Part shown: in pieces, positions 34,671 to 43,131 of the stretch
How positions within the stretch are numbered: position 1 is the stretch's first letter
How the letters are laid out: the number at the start of each line of letters is the position of its first letter
Notes under the pieces: generated by a model
What the model saw: the letters and a program-made list of their open reading frames with translations, nothing else
What the model was told of the DNA's origin: nothing
Databases searched by the model: none
Translations under genes and position numbers: made by a program
Assembly: GCA_945619025.1 (NCBI GenBank)
Contig: CALZBJ010000003.1
Coordinates: 134,335-198,334 of the forward strand
Reading direction: 5' to 3'
Source of the DNA: CALZBJ01 sp945619025
Lineage (GTDB): Bacteria > Pseudomonadota > Gammaproteobacteria > Cardiobacteriales > Wohlfahrtiimonadaceae
DNA: 64,000 nt

Positions 34671-35000
34671 TTAGTAACAAGGTTGGCTCGGCGGAGCGAC
34701 ATCGCACCGGCTACAAAAGTTCGGATTTTGCGGATTAGGGTCGAGATAATTTTCACACACGCCCCATTTTCCCACCGGCAATTTATCGCGCTGTACGGTT
34801 TGATTATCAAGATGCGATTTATCGCACTTCCAGACCTGATAACAGACGGGATACTCTTTAACCGGTGCGCCGAGCATAATCCAGCGCCCATATTCATGCT
34901 CTTTTTTCTGTAACGGAATGGAAAACTGATCGAGCTCATCGGCGAGCGCGGCAGTCCCTAATCCCAACAGCAATAAACCTATCATAAATAGATGACGCAT
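34671..35000 (-). CDS. Small secreted cysteine-rich protein
   Basis: A 109-residue protein not recognised as a named family. A signal peptide is plain (MRHLFMIGLLLLGLGTAALA, cleavage near residue 20). The mature 89 residues carry six cysteines (CYQVWKC, GVC, FCSRC, QPCY) and tyrosine/tryptophan residues, a layout suited to disulfides in the periplasm or outside the cell. It lies just upstream of the RnfB-like gene and on the same strand, with a gap of 30 bases, so they may be co-transcribed. Function is unknown. Confidence 0.6.
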   Translation of the reverse strand: MRHLFMIGLLLLGLGTAALADELDQFSIPLQKKEHEYGRWIMLGAPVKEYPVCYQVWKCDKSHLDNQTVQRDKLPVGKWGVCENYLDPNPQNPNFCSRCDVAPPSQPCY

Positions 35001-35127
35001 AGCGAAATGATCCGTCGATAATGAAAAATAAATAGAGGGTCTATTCTAAGCGATTTTGCAAAAAAAATCTTGCCTATTGGGGGATATAGGCGTTTTAAGA
35101 TCAAGAAAAGAGAGGCTTTTTACCAGG

Positions 35128-35142
35128 TGAGTTTGGTATAAT
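35128..35142 (+). promoter_or_regulatory. Extended -10 promoter for the AI-2E/PerM gene
   Basis: TGGTATAAT gives a perfect TATAAT at 35137-35142 with the TGn extension before it. The -35 region is weak. It lies about 45 bases before the start codon. Confidence 0.55.
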
Positions 35143-35185
35143 CGAAATACTTTTTTATATTAATCAAATGCTTTTGGAGACCTGT

Positions 35186-36280
35186 ATGGATTTTAAAGCG
35201 CTCAATCGTCAAATCGTGATTTGGCTTGGAATTATCGTCGCGGTATACCTCGTGTATCGCCTCTCCTCCGTGCTCACTCCATTTCTGATCTCGTTTGGAC
35301 TTGCCTATTTGGCAAATCCCTTAATTAATAAGATTCAATCAAAACGCATTTCACGAACGCTTGCGGTTTCGATCGTATTTGCGCTCATTGTGCTCGTGAT
35401 CTTAATTATTTTATTGATCGCCATTCCGGTCTTGATTAATCAGGTGGTGAGCCTAATTCAGGACATTCCGCATTACTATGCATGGCTTCAGGAAAATCTC
35501 TTTCCGAAAATTGAGGCGCTCTTTGCCACCGATCTCTTTATGGAAAATCAAGCGTCGATCAAAGAGGCCTTTGGCAGTAGTGTTCCCTTTCTTAAAAATT
35601 TAAGCACCCAATTGATGAGTAAACTTGGATCATCAACGCTGGCGGTGGTCGGTTTTATTGCGAGCATTGTGCTGATTCCGATGCTGAGCTTTTACATTAT
35701 GCGCGACTGGGAGCCGATCTCAAAATCGTTTGAATCGCTCATTCCGCGCCGCTATTCGCCGATGGTGCTCAATTTTTTAGAGGAATCAAACGAGATGCTC
35801 AGCAGTTTTCTGCGGGGGCAATTTTCGGTGATGCTGGCGCTTGCGGCGGTTTATAGCATTGGGCTTTCTATCGTTGGGCTTGAATATGGCGTGTTAATCG
35901 GGGTAACGGCCGGGCTGATTAGCTTTATTCCCTATCTTGGGGCGAGTACCGGGATTGTGATTGCGCTCTTGGTGGCGTGGTTCCAGTTCGATGGTGCGTG
36001 GCTTAATTTAGTCTTTGTGGGGGTTGTTTTTGGGATCGGGCAAGCCCTTGAAAGCTTCTTTTTAACGCCGGTCTTAATTGGCGATAAGCTCGGCATGCAC
36101 CCGATTGCCGTGGTCTTTGCGCTGATGGTTGGCGGATCGCTCTTTGGCTTTTTTGGTATTTTATTAGCGCTGCCTGCGTGCGCGGTTTTAATGGTGGCCC
36201 TTCGAAAACTCTATCAGCGTTATACCCGAAGTGATTTCTATCTGGGAAAACGCTTAGAGCACAAACCGGATGCGGAATAA
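35186..36280 (+). CDS. AI-2E family transporter (PerM/YdiK type)
   Basis: A 364-residue polytopic protein of the AI-2E exporter family: an N-terminal pair of helices, a second pair (LAVSIVFALIVLVILIILLI), a soluble domain near 100-150, then GASTGIVIALLVAWF, a signature like PVLIGDKLGMHPIAVVFALMVGGSLFG, and a C-terminal ALPACAVLMVALRKLYQRY. Members include TqsA and the PerM permeases; direct transport of AI-2 is shown for few. The first in-frame ATG is at 35168, but GGAG stands just before the ATG at 35186. Confidence 0.9.
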   Translation: MDFKALNRQIVIWLGIIVAVYLVYRLSSVLTPFLISFGLAYLANPLINKIQSKRISRTLAVSIVFALIVLVILIILLIAIPVLINQVVSLIQDIPHYYAWLQENLFPKIEALFATDLFMENQASIKEAFGSSVPFLKNLSTQLMSKLGSSTLAVVGFIASIVLIPMLSFYIMRDWEPISKSFESLIPRRYSPMVLNFLEESNEMLSSFLRGQFSVMLALAAVYSIGLSIVGLEYGVLIGVTAGLISFIPYLGASTGIVIALLVAWFQFDGAWLNLVFVGVVFGIGQALESFFLTPVLIGDKLGMHPIAVVFALMVGGSLFGFFGILLALPACAVLMVALRKLYQRYTRSDFYLGKRLEHKPDAE

Positions 36281-36291
36281 TCGTGAATCTT

Positions 36292-36322
36292 AATAAAGCA
36301 CTCCGAGTGTGAGTGCTTTATT
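36292..36322 (+). terminator. Perfect 12-bp hairpin after the AI-2E family gene
   Basis: AATAAAGCACTC and GAGTGCTTTATT pair around CGAGTGT. No long T-run follows, so it is a hairpin that may terminate weakly or protect the mRNA end. The remaining 250 bases before the next gene are AT-rich and show no gene. Confidence 0.55.
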
Positions 36323-36571
36323 GTGACACTTCATAGAGTTGCATGCAGGTAGTTTAACGAAAAAGGGGTTTAAAAATAGGATTTTCCATAGAAAATCGCT
36401 CAAAAAGTTGAGTAAAAAGCACGCAAAGATACGCAAAAAATTTGTTTTATTAAATAAAATATGGTTTATATAGAGTCGTAACAAAAATAAACTACAAAAT
36501 AAATACAACGTTTCAAACCAAAAACAGAATTATAAAAATTATAATAATCACAAAAATAGGGGGATATTTCT

Positions 36572-37666
36572 GTGTTTAAGATCATTCAAATGGCGTTCGC
36601 CTTTGTTGGCGTAATCGTTGGGGCAGGCTTTGCCTCGGGACAAGAGATTTTACAATATTTCACCAGTTTCGGCACAATGGGAACCTTGGGCGCAATTGTC
36701 GCAACCGGGCTATTTGCCTATCTTGGGATGATGTTGATGAAGATGGGAAGCCGTCTTCGCGCAACGTCACACGATGATGCGATTTATCGTTTAAGCGGTA
36801 AGTTTATGGGCGTTGCCGTGGACTACATTATTATCTTCACCCTCTTTGGTGTGGGCGTTGTCATGGTGGCGGGCGCGGGCAGTATGCTCAATCAGCAATA
36901 TGGCGTTCCAGGCTGGGTCGGTAGCTTAATTATGACGCTTCTTGTAGTGTCGACAGTTTTGCTTCCCATCAATCGTGTAATTACATTAATTGGTGCAATC
37001 ACGCCATTTTTAATCTTAGCGTTAGCGATCATCAGTGCGTATAGCTTATTTAGCAATCATGCGCCGATTTCTGAGCTTGAGCCAATTGCAACTTCTGTAG
37101 AGAGTTCACTTCCGAATTGGTTTATTTCAGCGGTAAACTACGTATCGTTTAATACGGCGGTAGGGGCTGGAATGGCATTAGTTATGGGTGGTAGCGAGAA
37201 AAATGAAAAAATCGCAACGTGGGGCGGCCTGTTAGGCGGTCTTGGTATCGGGGTATTAATCATCGTTGCGCATTACGCGATCTTCCTTAAAATCGAAGAT
37301 GTGAAAGATGTGGGATTACCGCTGCTTAAAATCATCCAAGATTTATCACCAGTGTTAGGCATTTTAATGACTGTGGTACTTTTCGGCATGATCTATAACA
37401 CAGGCGTTGCGATGTACTACGCATTTGTTGCACGTTTCACCCAGATGCAGACCAAGCGTTCTTACATCTTCGCTGCGATCACGGGCCTTGTAGGATTCGT
37501 GGCGAGCTTTGCAGGATTCACGAAGTTAGTTGCCTACTTCTACCCATTAATTGGTTACTTAGGCTTACTCTTAATCGCGATCTTGATCATTGCACCGTTT
37601 AAAATTAAGAAAAACAATGATGCGAAAGCACCAAGCTACACATTTTCAGACTCAACAGCTTCATAA
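36572..37666 (+). CDS. YkvI-like membrane permease (APC-type fold)
   Basis: A 364-residue protein with about ten membrane helices. Family match is to YkvI (COG3949), relatives of amino-acid/branched-chain permeases: GVIVGAGFASGQEILQYFTSFGTMGTLG at the start contains the unwound-helix GAGFASGQE, and later blocks are VNYVSFNTAVGAGMALVMGG and VPLIGYLGLLLIA-like (seen as YFYPLIGYLGLLLIA). The substrate is unknown. The start is GTG at 36572, eight bases after AGGGGG; no in-frame ATG fits as well. Confidence 0.86.
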   Translation: MFKIIQMAFAFVGVIVGAGFASGQEILQYFTSFGTMGTLGAIVATGLFAYLGMMLMKMGSRLRATSHDDAIYRLSGKFMGVAVDYIIIFTLFGVGVVMVAGAGSMLNQQYGVPGWVGSLIMTLLVVSTVLLPINRVITLIGAITPFLILALAIISAYSLFSNHAPISELEPIATSVESSLPNWFISAVNYVSFNTAVGAGMALVMGGSEKNEKIATWGGLLGGLGIGVLIIVAHYAIFLKIEDVKDVGLPLLKIIQDLSPVLGILMTVVLFGMIYNTGVAMYYAFVARFTQMQTKRSYIFAAITGLVGFVASFAGFTKLVAYFYPLIGYLGLLLIAILIIAPFKIKKNNDAKAPSYTFSDSTAS

Positions 37667-37706
37667 GTTTGACGCGTTAAGTTAGTAAGATTTAGATTTA
37701 GTTAGA

Positions 37707-37750
37707 GCCGCTCTTTTAAGATCGTAATGATCGAAAGGGCGGTTTTTTTA
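37707..37750 (+). terminator. Terminator after YkvI-like gene
   Basis: GCCGCTCTTT and AAAGGGCGG pair (one G-U), the loop containing an inner GATC/GATC hairpin, and TTTTTTT follows. It also faces the convergent pseudopilin gene. Confidence 0.75.
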
Positions 37751-37764
37751 TTGCTTGTAGAATT

Positions 37765-38373
37765 TTATGGATGACATTGTTGATCACTCGCTTCTAAGCG
37801 CGGCACGCCAAAAACATTAATATAGATCATCATCTTCGTTTGCGAGTTTGCGCAGAGGGTAAAGCGCCCGTTCGGAAGTCCCGTTCCTTGGGTTTTTCCC
37901 ATGCGTCTTAGTGGGGCAATGGAAAGACCTTGCGCGATATTGCGATTGGGATTAATGGTGAGGTTTTTGGGTGACTTAATTAGCTCAGTTACGCGAATGA
38001 TTGAGGCATCACTGGGCGACCATGTGGCATCATCATCGAAAAAGAGGAGCCAGCCGTCTGCCCAATGTTGAGGATTATCGCTACAGTGGGTTTGATTGAT
38101 GGTGGGGCAGATGGAGATCGAGCGTTTGTGGTGATTGGCAAGCTGTTTGGCGTAGTTGAGATCGTCAAAAAGCGTATGCACCGTGCGTTTAAATCGATTA
38201 CGTTCGAGTGCTTGATAATAGGAGGGGATTGAAAAGGTGAGAAGAATGGAAAAGATGAGCAATCCCACCGTAACTTCAAGCAAGGTTGCGCCGACAGGAA
38301 TGTTTGAAGTCACACAAGGGTGAGATTGCTCAAAACGCCGATGATGCTCGCTATGAGGGAGGAGTGGTATCAT
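37765..38373 (-). CDS. GspH/FimT-type pseudopilin
   Basis: A 202-residue type IV pilin-like protein. A prepilin signal is seen as GATLLEVTVGLLIFSILLTFSIPSYYQ, with Gly at -1 and Glu at +5, but the leader of about 27 residues is unusually long and polar (a shorter start would also remove the first Met). The C-terminal part carries cysteines (ICPTINQTHC, TLCANSQ, QQCHP) suited to disulfides, and a FimT/GspH-like WADGWLLFFDDD. Such minor pseudopilins prime pilus assembly or bind DNA in competence. ComEA lies just upstream. Confidence 0.75.
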   Translation of the reverse strand: MIPLLPHSEHHRRFEQSHPCVTSNIPVGATLLEVTVGLLIFSILLTFSIPSYYQALERNRFKRTVHTLFDDLNYAKQLANHHKRSISICPTINQTHCSDNPQHWADGWLLFFDDDATWSPSDASIIRVTELIKSPKNLTINPNRNIAQGLSIAPLRRMGKTQGTGLPNGRFTLCANSQTKMMIYINVFGVPRLEASDQQCHP

Positions 38374-38388
38374 CTGCGTAAGGGAGAA

Positions 38389-38730
38389 TTATGCGCCCGA
38401 TTGCGCGTCAAGATTCGCTTTAGAGGATTCTTTTTTAGCCGCTTTTTTGGCGTCTTTCGAAGTGGCTGTTTCATTGGATTCAATGACAACCTCATCTTTA
38501 ATACCCGCAAAAATTGCAGGCCCAATGCCTTTCACGTTGAGAAGCTCATCAACGGATTTAAAGGGCGACTCGTTGCGATAGTCAATAATCGCTTCCGCAC
38601 GGGTGTCACCGATGCCTTTGAGAAGGGTTAATTCTGCTTTGGTGGCTCGATTAAGATCGATGGGGTGGGCAAAGATAAATTGCAAAGAGAGCGCAATCAG
38701 TAGAGAAAGACGGGCAAAAAGACGAACCAT
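38389..38730 (-). CDS. ComEA-like DNA-binding protein
   Basis: A 113-residue periplasmic protein with a signal peptide (LFARLSLLIALSLQFIFA, cleavage near residue 21) and one helix-hairpin-helix domain: IDLNRATKAELTLLKGIGDTRAEAII and SVDELLNVKGIGPAIFAGI. This is the ComEA layout, which binds double-stranded DNA taken up through the type IV pilus during transformation. The C-terminal 30 residues are Lys/Ala/Ser-rich and likely disordered. It is one gene upstream of a pseudopilin, consistent with a competence function. Confidence 0.85.
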   Translation of the reverse strand: MVRLFARLSLLIALSLQFIFAHPIDLNRATKAELTLLKGIGDTRAEAIIDYRNESPFKSVDELLNVKGIGPAIFAGIKDEVVIESNETATSKDAKKAAKKESSKANLDAQSGA

Positions 38731-38774
38731 AATAGACTCCTTAATAATTTAATTGCTGTGTTGTAATAAATCCT

Positions 38775-38812
38775 ATGAAAGAAAACGCCCTATCAAAAGA
38801 GAGGGCGTTTGG
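38775..38812 (-). terminator. Terminator after scpA
   Basis: On the minus strand AACGCCCT and AGGGCGTT pair around a 10-base loop, followed by TTCTTTC. It lies about 130 bases after the scpA stop. An AT-rich hairpin, AAATCAATAA/TTATTGATTT (38890-38919), lies in between. Confidence 0.6.
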
Positions 38813-38940
38813 ATTGTTATTTGATGGATTTATATTGAATGCTATACGAGCGAATCAATATGAAAAACATCGTAACACAAAAATTAAATAAATCAATAAA
38901 ATCATATAGTTATTGATTTTATCAATTCTCGGATTGTGCT

Positions 38941-39807
38941 TTATGATACTTCTGCAGTAAAGAGTGGCGCTTCATTTGCGGCACTCTTTTTACGCTCGTA
39001 GGGACGAATGTGGATCGTATCGTAAGCATCATTTTGCTCGAGCGCGATGATCTGTTTTCGCGTCAGTTCCAAAATCGCTAAAAACGAGATGGTAATGCCG
39101 TAGCGCCCCTCTTCAGGATCAAAAAGTGCCTCAAAGGTACATTCGCGTGCGCTAGTGATGCGTTCCACAATCGCGGACATGCGTTCATGAACGGAGATGC
39201 GCTCGCGGGTTACCGTATGGCTCTTTTTAAGCTCGGCGCGTTTGAGCAGCTTTTCGAGAGCGTAGACAAGATCGTGCAGCGCAACCGTTGGCGGCGGCGT
39301 TGAGAGATTAAGCGGCGGGAGCTCTGGCTCAATAAGATGAATATCTCGATCAAGGCGGGGCATCTCGTGAAGCTCATGGGCTACCTGTTTATAGCGCGCG
39401 TAAATTTGTAGCCGTTTAATCAGCTCTAAACGGGGATCTTCTTCAATCTCATCGTCTTCAGCGGAGGGCGGTTTTGGCAGTAAAATTCGGGATTTAATCT
39501 CCGCAAGCCACGCCGCCATCACCAAATATTCGGTGGCAAGTTCAAAGCGGTTTTTCTCAATATATTCGATATATTCCATATATTGCGTCGTGATTTCTGC
39601 AATGGGAATGTCGAGAATATCGAAATTATTTTTCCGAATCAGATGAAGAAGGAGGTCTAACGGGCCGGCAAATTCATCAAGCCAAACCTCAAGTGCATCG
39701 GGCGGAATAAAAAGGTCGAGCGGCTTTTCAACCGGCTCGCCCTTAAATATGGCCTGATTATCCTCAAGTACCTCGATGGAATCGGTGCTATGAGTCAGAT
39801 TAGACAA
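38941..39807 (-). CDS. scpA: Segregation and condensation protein A
   Basis: A 288-residue kleisin. N-terminal block VWLDEFAGPLDLLLHLIRKNNFDILDIPIAEIT matches the Smc-binding part of ScpA, followed by ATEYLVMAAWLAEIKSRILLP; the C-terminal winged helix contains GITISFLAILELTRKQIIALEQ. It binds SMC and ScpB in chromosome organisation. An N-terminal lead of about 35 residues precedes the conserved core. The start overlaps the end of trpS by eight bases. ScpB is not visible here. Confidence 0.94.
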   Translation of the reverse strand: MSNLTHSTDSIEVLEDNQAIFKGEPVEKPLDLFIPPDALEVWLDEFAGPLDLLLHLIRKNNFDILDIPIAEITTQYMEYIEYIEKNRFELATEYLVMAAWLAEIKSRILLPKPPSAEDDEIEEDPRLELIKRLQIYARYKQVAHELHEMPRLDRDIHLIEPELPPLNLSTPPPTVALHDLVYALEKLLKRAELKKSHTVTRERISVHERMSAIVERITSARECTFEALFDPEEGRYGITISFLAILELTRKQIIALEQNDAYDTIHIRPYERKKSAANEAPLFTAEVS

Positions 39808-40807
39808 AGTTGCGTAACCCCACCATCGCTTTCAGATCGGCTAATACTTTAGACGCTCGCTCGCGGGCGCGCTCGGCACCATTTTGGAGGATTTTTTCCA
39901 CTTCCGCAGGATTTGCAAGAAGTTCCTCATAACGCTCACGGGGCTCTTTTAATTCATTATTTAAGAGCTCAAAAAGCATCTGTTTCATCTCGCCCCACGC
40001 AATTCCATCAGCATAGGCTTGACGAATCTCGGCGGTTTGCTCCGGCGTTGCAAAGGCTTTATAGATCTCAAACAGATGCGATGTATCCGGGTCTTTCGGC
40101 TCACCGGGTTCAAGGGAGTTGGTGACGATGCGCATAATGGATTTGCGCAGCTTTTTCTCAGGGAGGAAGAGCGGAATGGTATTATTGTAGCTCTTACTCA
40201 TTTTACGCCCATCAAGGCCAGGAAGAATCGCGGTATTCTCTTCGACTTTCGCTTCCGGCAGCACAAAATATTCATTGCCATAGATATGATTAAAACGTTG
40301 GGCGATATCGCGCGCCATCTCAACGTGTTGAATCTGGTCGCGGCCAACCGGAACATAGTGCGCATTAAAGGTGATAATATCCGCCGCCATTAAAACCGGA
40401 TAGGAGAAAAGCCCCATAGTGACGCCTTTATCGGGGTCTTGACCACTTTCGGTATTTTCATCGACCGATGCTTTATAGGCGTGCGCACGATTCATCAACC
40501 CTTTTGCGGTGACGCAGTTAAGCAGCCACATAATTTGTGGGATCTCAGGGATGTCCGACTGGCGATAAAACACCGCTTTATCGGTATCAAGACCGAGGGC
40601 AAGCCACGTTGCAGCGATCGCATTACGGGACTCAAAGACGCGCTCAGGGTCTTGGCATTTAATGAGGGCATGAAGATCCGCTAAGAAGAAATAAGAATGA
40701 TCATGCGTTTGGCTCATCTCGATTGCAGGACGAATCGCTCCGGCGTAGTTACCCAGATGAGGAATCCCAGTGGTTGTAATTCCGGTCAGAACCGTTTTAT
40801 GTTGCAT
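39800..40807 (-). CDS. trpS: Tryptophan--tRNA ligase
   Basis: A 335-residue class I synthetase. The HIGH-like motif is GIPHLGNYAGA at residues 14-24, the KMSKS loop is GRKMSKSYNNTIPLF near 200-214, and GVTMGLFSYPVLMAADI and VPVGRDQIQHVEMARDIAQRFN are the tryptophan/dimer region. Length is usual. It charges tRNA-Trp in the cytosol. AAGGAAC lies before the ATG. It is the third gene of a minus-strand run truA, M50 protease, trpS, scpA. Confidence 0.97.
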   Translation of the reverse strand: MQHKTVLTGITTTGIPHLGNYAGAIRPAIEMSQTHDHSYFFLADLHALIKCQDPERVFESRNAIAATWLALGLDTDKAVFYRQSDIPEIPQIMWLLNCVTAKGLMNRAHAYKASVDENTESGQDPDKGVTMGLFSYPVLMAADIITFNAHYVPVGRDQIQHVEMARDIAQRFNHIYGNEYFVLPEAKVEENTAILPGLDGRKMSKSYNNTIPLFLPEKKLRKSIMRIVTNSLEPGEPKDPDTSHLFEIYKAFATPEQTAEIRQAYADGIAWGEMKQMLFELLNNELKEPRERYEELLANPAEVEKILQNGAERARERASKVLADLKAMVGLRNFV

Positions 40808-40815
40808 AATGTTCC

Positions 40816-41487
40816 TTAAAAAAGAAGTGAAAAGAAAGAGATAATGACGTTGGTGATTCCCGCTGAAATCATCCCGATCGGGAGGATATTAAAGAATACC
40901 AGCGCCATTAAAATATAGATGCCGTAGGGCTCAATTTTCCGATAGACTTGTTCAGCCTCGTACGAGAGCCAGTTACGCAAAATGTGGCTTCCATCAAGGG
41001 GTGGAAGCGGAATGAGGTTAAAGACGGCCAGAATCACATTGATATAGATTCCGAAAAATGCCATCTGAGAGAGCGCCGATGAAGTAGAGATAGACTCCCC
41101 TGAATCATTCATTGAAACTTTAAACGCGATCACAAAGATCAGCCCCCAGATGAGCGCCATCAATAGGTTTGAAAGAGGCCCCGCGGCGGAAACGATCGTA
41201 TCATCGCGCTTAATATTTTTAAAATTCCGCAGATTGACCGGAACGGGGCGTGCCCAGCCAAATAAAAATGATCCGCCCGTTAAAAACCAGAGTAAAACAG
41301 GCACGGCAATGGTGCCGACAGGATCGATATGGGAGAGCGGATTGAGCGTGACGCGGCCTTGTGCGTAGGCGGTGTTATCCCCGAGTTTATGAGCGCTCCA
41401 TGCGTGTGCCGCTTCGTGAAAGCAGATCGCCATAACGAGCGGAAATAGCATGAGTAAAAAGCTAAATAGATTGAATTCCATCGACAC
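40816..41487 (-). CDS. Site-2 protease family (M50) membrane protease
   Basis: A 223-residue polytopic protein with the zinc motif CFHEAAHAWSAHKLGD (HExxH) near residue 23 and the second metal site region NLIPLPPLDGSHILRNWL (Asp of the LDG motif). About five membrane helices. It belongs to the short Rip1/YwhC class of S2P proteases, probably cutting membrane proteins within the bilayer; the target is unknown. No PDZ domain is present. It stands between truA and trpS, a common neighbourhood for this family in Proteobacteria. AAAGGAG precedes the ATG. Confidence 0.9.
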   Translation of the reverse strand: MSMEFNLFSFLLMLFPLVMAICFHEAAHAWSAHKLGDNTAYAQGRVTLNPLSHIDPVGTIAVPVLLWFLTGGSFLFGWARPVPVNLRNFKNIKRDDTIVSAAGPLSNLLMALIWGLIFVIAFKVSMNDSGESISTSSALSQMAFFGIYINVILAVFNLIPLPPLDGSHILRNWLSYEAEQVYRKIEPYGIYILMALVFFNILPIGMISAGITNVIISFFSLLF

Positions 41488-41510
41488 TCCTTTGCGGTTA
41501 ATCGTTCCTA

Positions 41511-42275
41511 TTATACGATAAATTGAAGGTTTGGATACTCAACCTCATAGAGATAGAGTCCTTGTGGTGGAGCAGTCATCGCGCCTTTAGTGCGATCACG
41601 GCTATCGAGCACCTCTTTCATAAATATCGGCGGAAATTTCCCGCGGCCGACCTCAATCAAATTACCGGCAATGTTGCGCACCATATGATGCAAAAAGGCG
41701 TTCGCTTTAATCTCGATCTCAATCACCTCGGTTGAATGAGGAATGATCTTAATATAATGGACGTTGCGATGGGTTGATTTTGATTGACACTCACTTGAGC
41801 GAAAGGCGGAAAAATCTTGCTCACCTAAGAGATAATTCGCTGCTTCCTGCATCTTTTCAGGCGATAGCGGATAGTGAATCCAAGTGTGATGAAATCGCGT
41901 GAGCGCACTTCGGTGTTCAGAGGCGCGGATAAAGTATTTGTACGTTCGCGCCACCGCTTTAAAGCGGGCGTGAAAATCATCGGGCACCTCAAAAATGCCC
42001 TTCACCACAATGTCTTCCGGAAGATTGGAATTGATGCCCATTTTCCACGCAAAGGCAGAGCGTTTCGCATCCGTTTCAAAGTGTGCAATTTGGTTAAACG
42101 CGTGAACGCCCGCATCGGTACGGCCTGCGCCCACAATCTCCACCTCATGGTTTGCCACAAAACTGACCGCGCGAGTTAATTCTTCCTCAATGGAGCGCAC
42201 CGGCGGGGTGGCTTGTTTCTGCCAACCTTTAAAATGAGTGCCATCATATTCGATGAGCAAAGCATACTTTTGCAT
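41511..42275 (-). CDS. truA: tRNA pseudouridine synthase A
   Basis: A 254-residue TruA, which makes pseudouridine at positions 38-40 of the anticodon arm. The catalytic Asp lies in VGAGRTDAGVHAFNQIAHF, the start YALLIEYDGTHFKGWQKQ is typical, and RTYKYFI and NAFLHHMVRNIAGNLIEVGRGK complete the family. Two bases separate it from the regulator gene upstream, with AAAGGCG as a weak ribosome site. Confidence 0.97.
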   Translation of the reverse strand: MQKYALLIEYDGTHFKGWQKQATPPVRSIEEELTRAVSFVANHEVEIVGAGRTDAGVHAFNQIAHFETDAKRSAFAWKMGINSNLPEDIVVKGIFEVPDDFHARFKAVARTYKYFIRASEHRSALTRFHHTWIHYPLSPEKMQEAANYLLGEQDFSAFRSSECQSKSTHRNVHYIKIIPHSTEVIEIEIKANAFLHHMVRNIAGNLIEVGRGKFPPIFMKEVLDSRDRTKGAMTAPPQGLYLYEVEYPNLQFIV

Positions 42276-42280
42276 CCGTT

Positions 42281-43120
42281 TTATTCGCCTTTAACGCGTT
42301 TTGCATCGATGATTTTGAGCGATTTTTCCATCGCAATTCTAAATTCAGGCCCTTTTTTAAGCGCTAGCGTCACAAGGAGAACATCCACAATCGCAAGGTC
42401 AGCAAGGCGCGAAATCATCGGCATATATTCTGAGGTATCTTCAATGGTGCCCGATTCTAAGACGACATTGGAGATCTCTCCTAAGGGGGAATCTTTCTGC
42501 GTCAGTGAAATCACTTTTGCCCCATTTTTAAGCGCAAATTGGGCAGAATCCACCACATCTTCACTTTTACCAGTGTGCGAGACGGCGATTAAAACATCTT
42601 TTGGCGTCAGTAAACTAGCGGCTAAACTGTGGACGTGATGGTCCGTATAAGCGGAAACCGGAATCCCAACACGGAGCAGTTTTTGCTGAATATCTTGCGC
42701 CACAACGCCCGACACCCCGTGCCCAATGCACATCACTTGATTGGCTTTCTCTAAAATCTCAATGGCGCTATCGAGCTCTTTCGGATCAAGATGGCGTTTG
42801 GTTTTTAAAAGAGCGGCACTCGATTGATCGATCAGTTTGGTGATGATGTTGGCCGTTGAATCGTGAGGCGAGATACTGCCGTGCACAAAGGGGACGCCGG
42901 AGTTTAAGCTCTCGGTTAATAGGCGCTTAAAGGTGTGAAATCCATCATACCCGAGCGCGTGGCAAAAACGCATAATCGTCGGCTCAGAAACGCCTGCTTT
43001 TTCCGCAAGGGCGCTGATGGAGAGTTCGATCGTTTCATTGGGGTGATCGAGTACCCAATCGGCCACTTTCGCTTCCGATTTACGTAATTCGTTATAGTGG
43101 TTTTGAATATGGGATAACAT
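42281..43120 (-). CDS. MurR/RpiR family transcriptional regulator
   Basis: A 279-residue regulator with an N-terminal HTH of the RpiR type (SALAEKAGVSEPTIMRFCHALGYDGFHTFKR) and a C-terminal SIS sugar-phosphate-binding domain (MCIGHGVSGVVAQDIQQKL, LIAVSHTGKSEDVVDSAQFALKNGAKVISLTQ). Such proteins sense sugar phosphates; HexR controls glucose metabolism in gammaproteobacteria. The glucokinase gene lies immediately upstream, 11 bases away, and suggests control of glucose uptake or phosphorylation. No operator was seen. AAGGAGATG precedes the ATG. Confidence 0.92.
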   Translation of the reverse strand: MLSHIQNHYNELRKSEAKVADWVLDHPNETIELSISALAEKAGVSEPTIMRFCHALGYDGFHTFKRLLTESLNSGVPFVHGSISPHDSTANIITKLIDQSSAALLKTKRHLDPKELDSAIEILEKANQVMCIGHGVSGVVAQDIQQKLLRVGIPVSAYTDHHVHSLAASLLTPKDVLIAVSHTGKSEDVVDSAQFALKNGAKVISLTQKDSPLGEISNVVLESGTIEDTSEYMPMISRLADLAIVDVLLVTLALKKGPEFRIAMEKSLKIIDAKRVKGE

Positions 43121-43131
43121 ATATCATCTCC

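Noticed and set aside
36290..36508. Minus-strand open frame of 72 residues
   Set aside because: It overlaps the hairpin after the AI-2E family gene and is translated from AT-rich spacer, with no ribosome site or family likeness.
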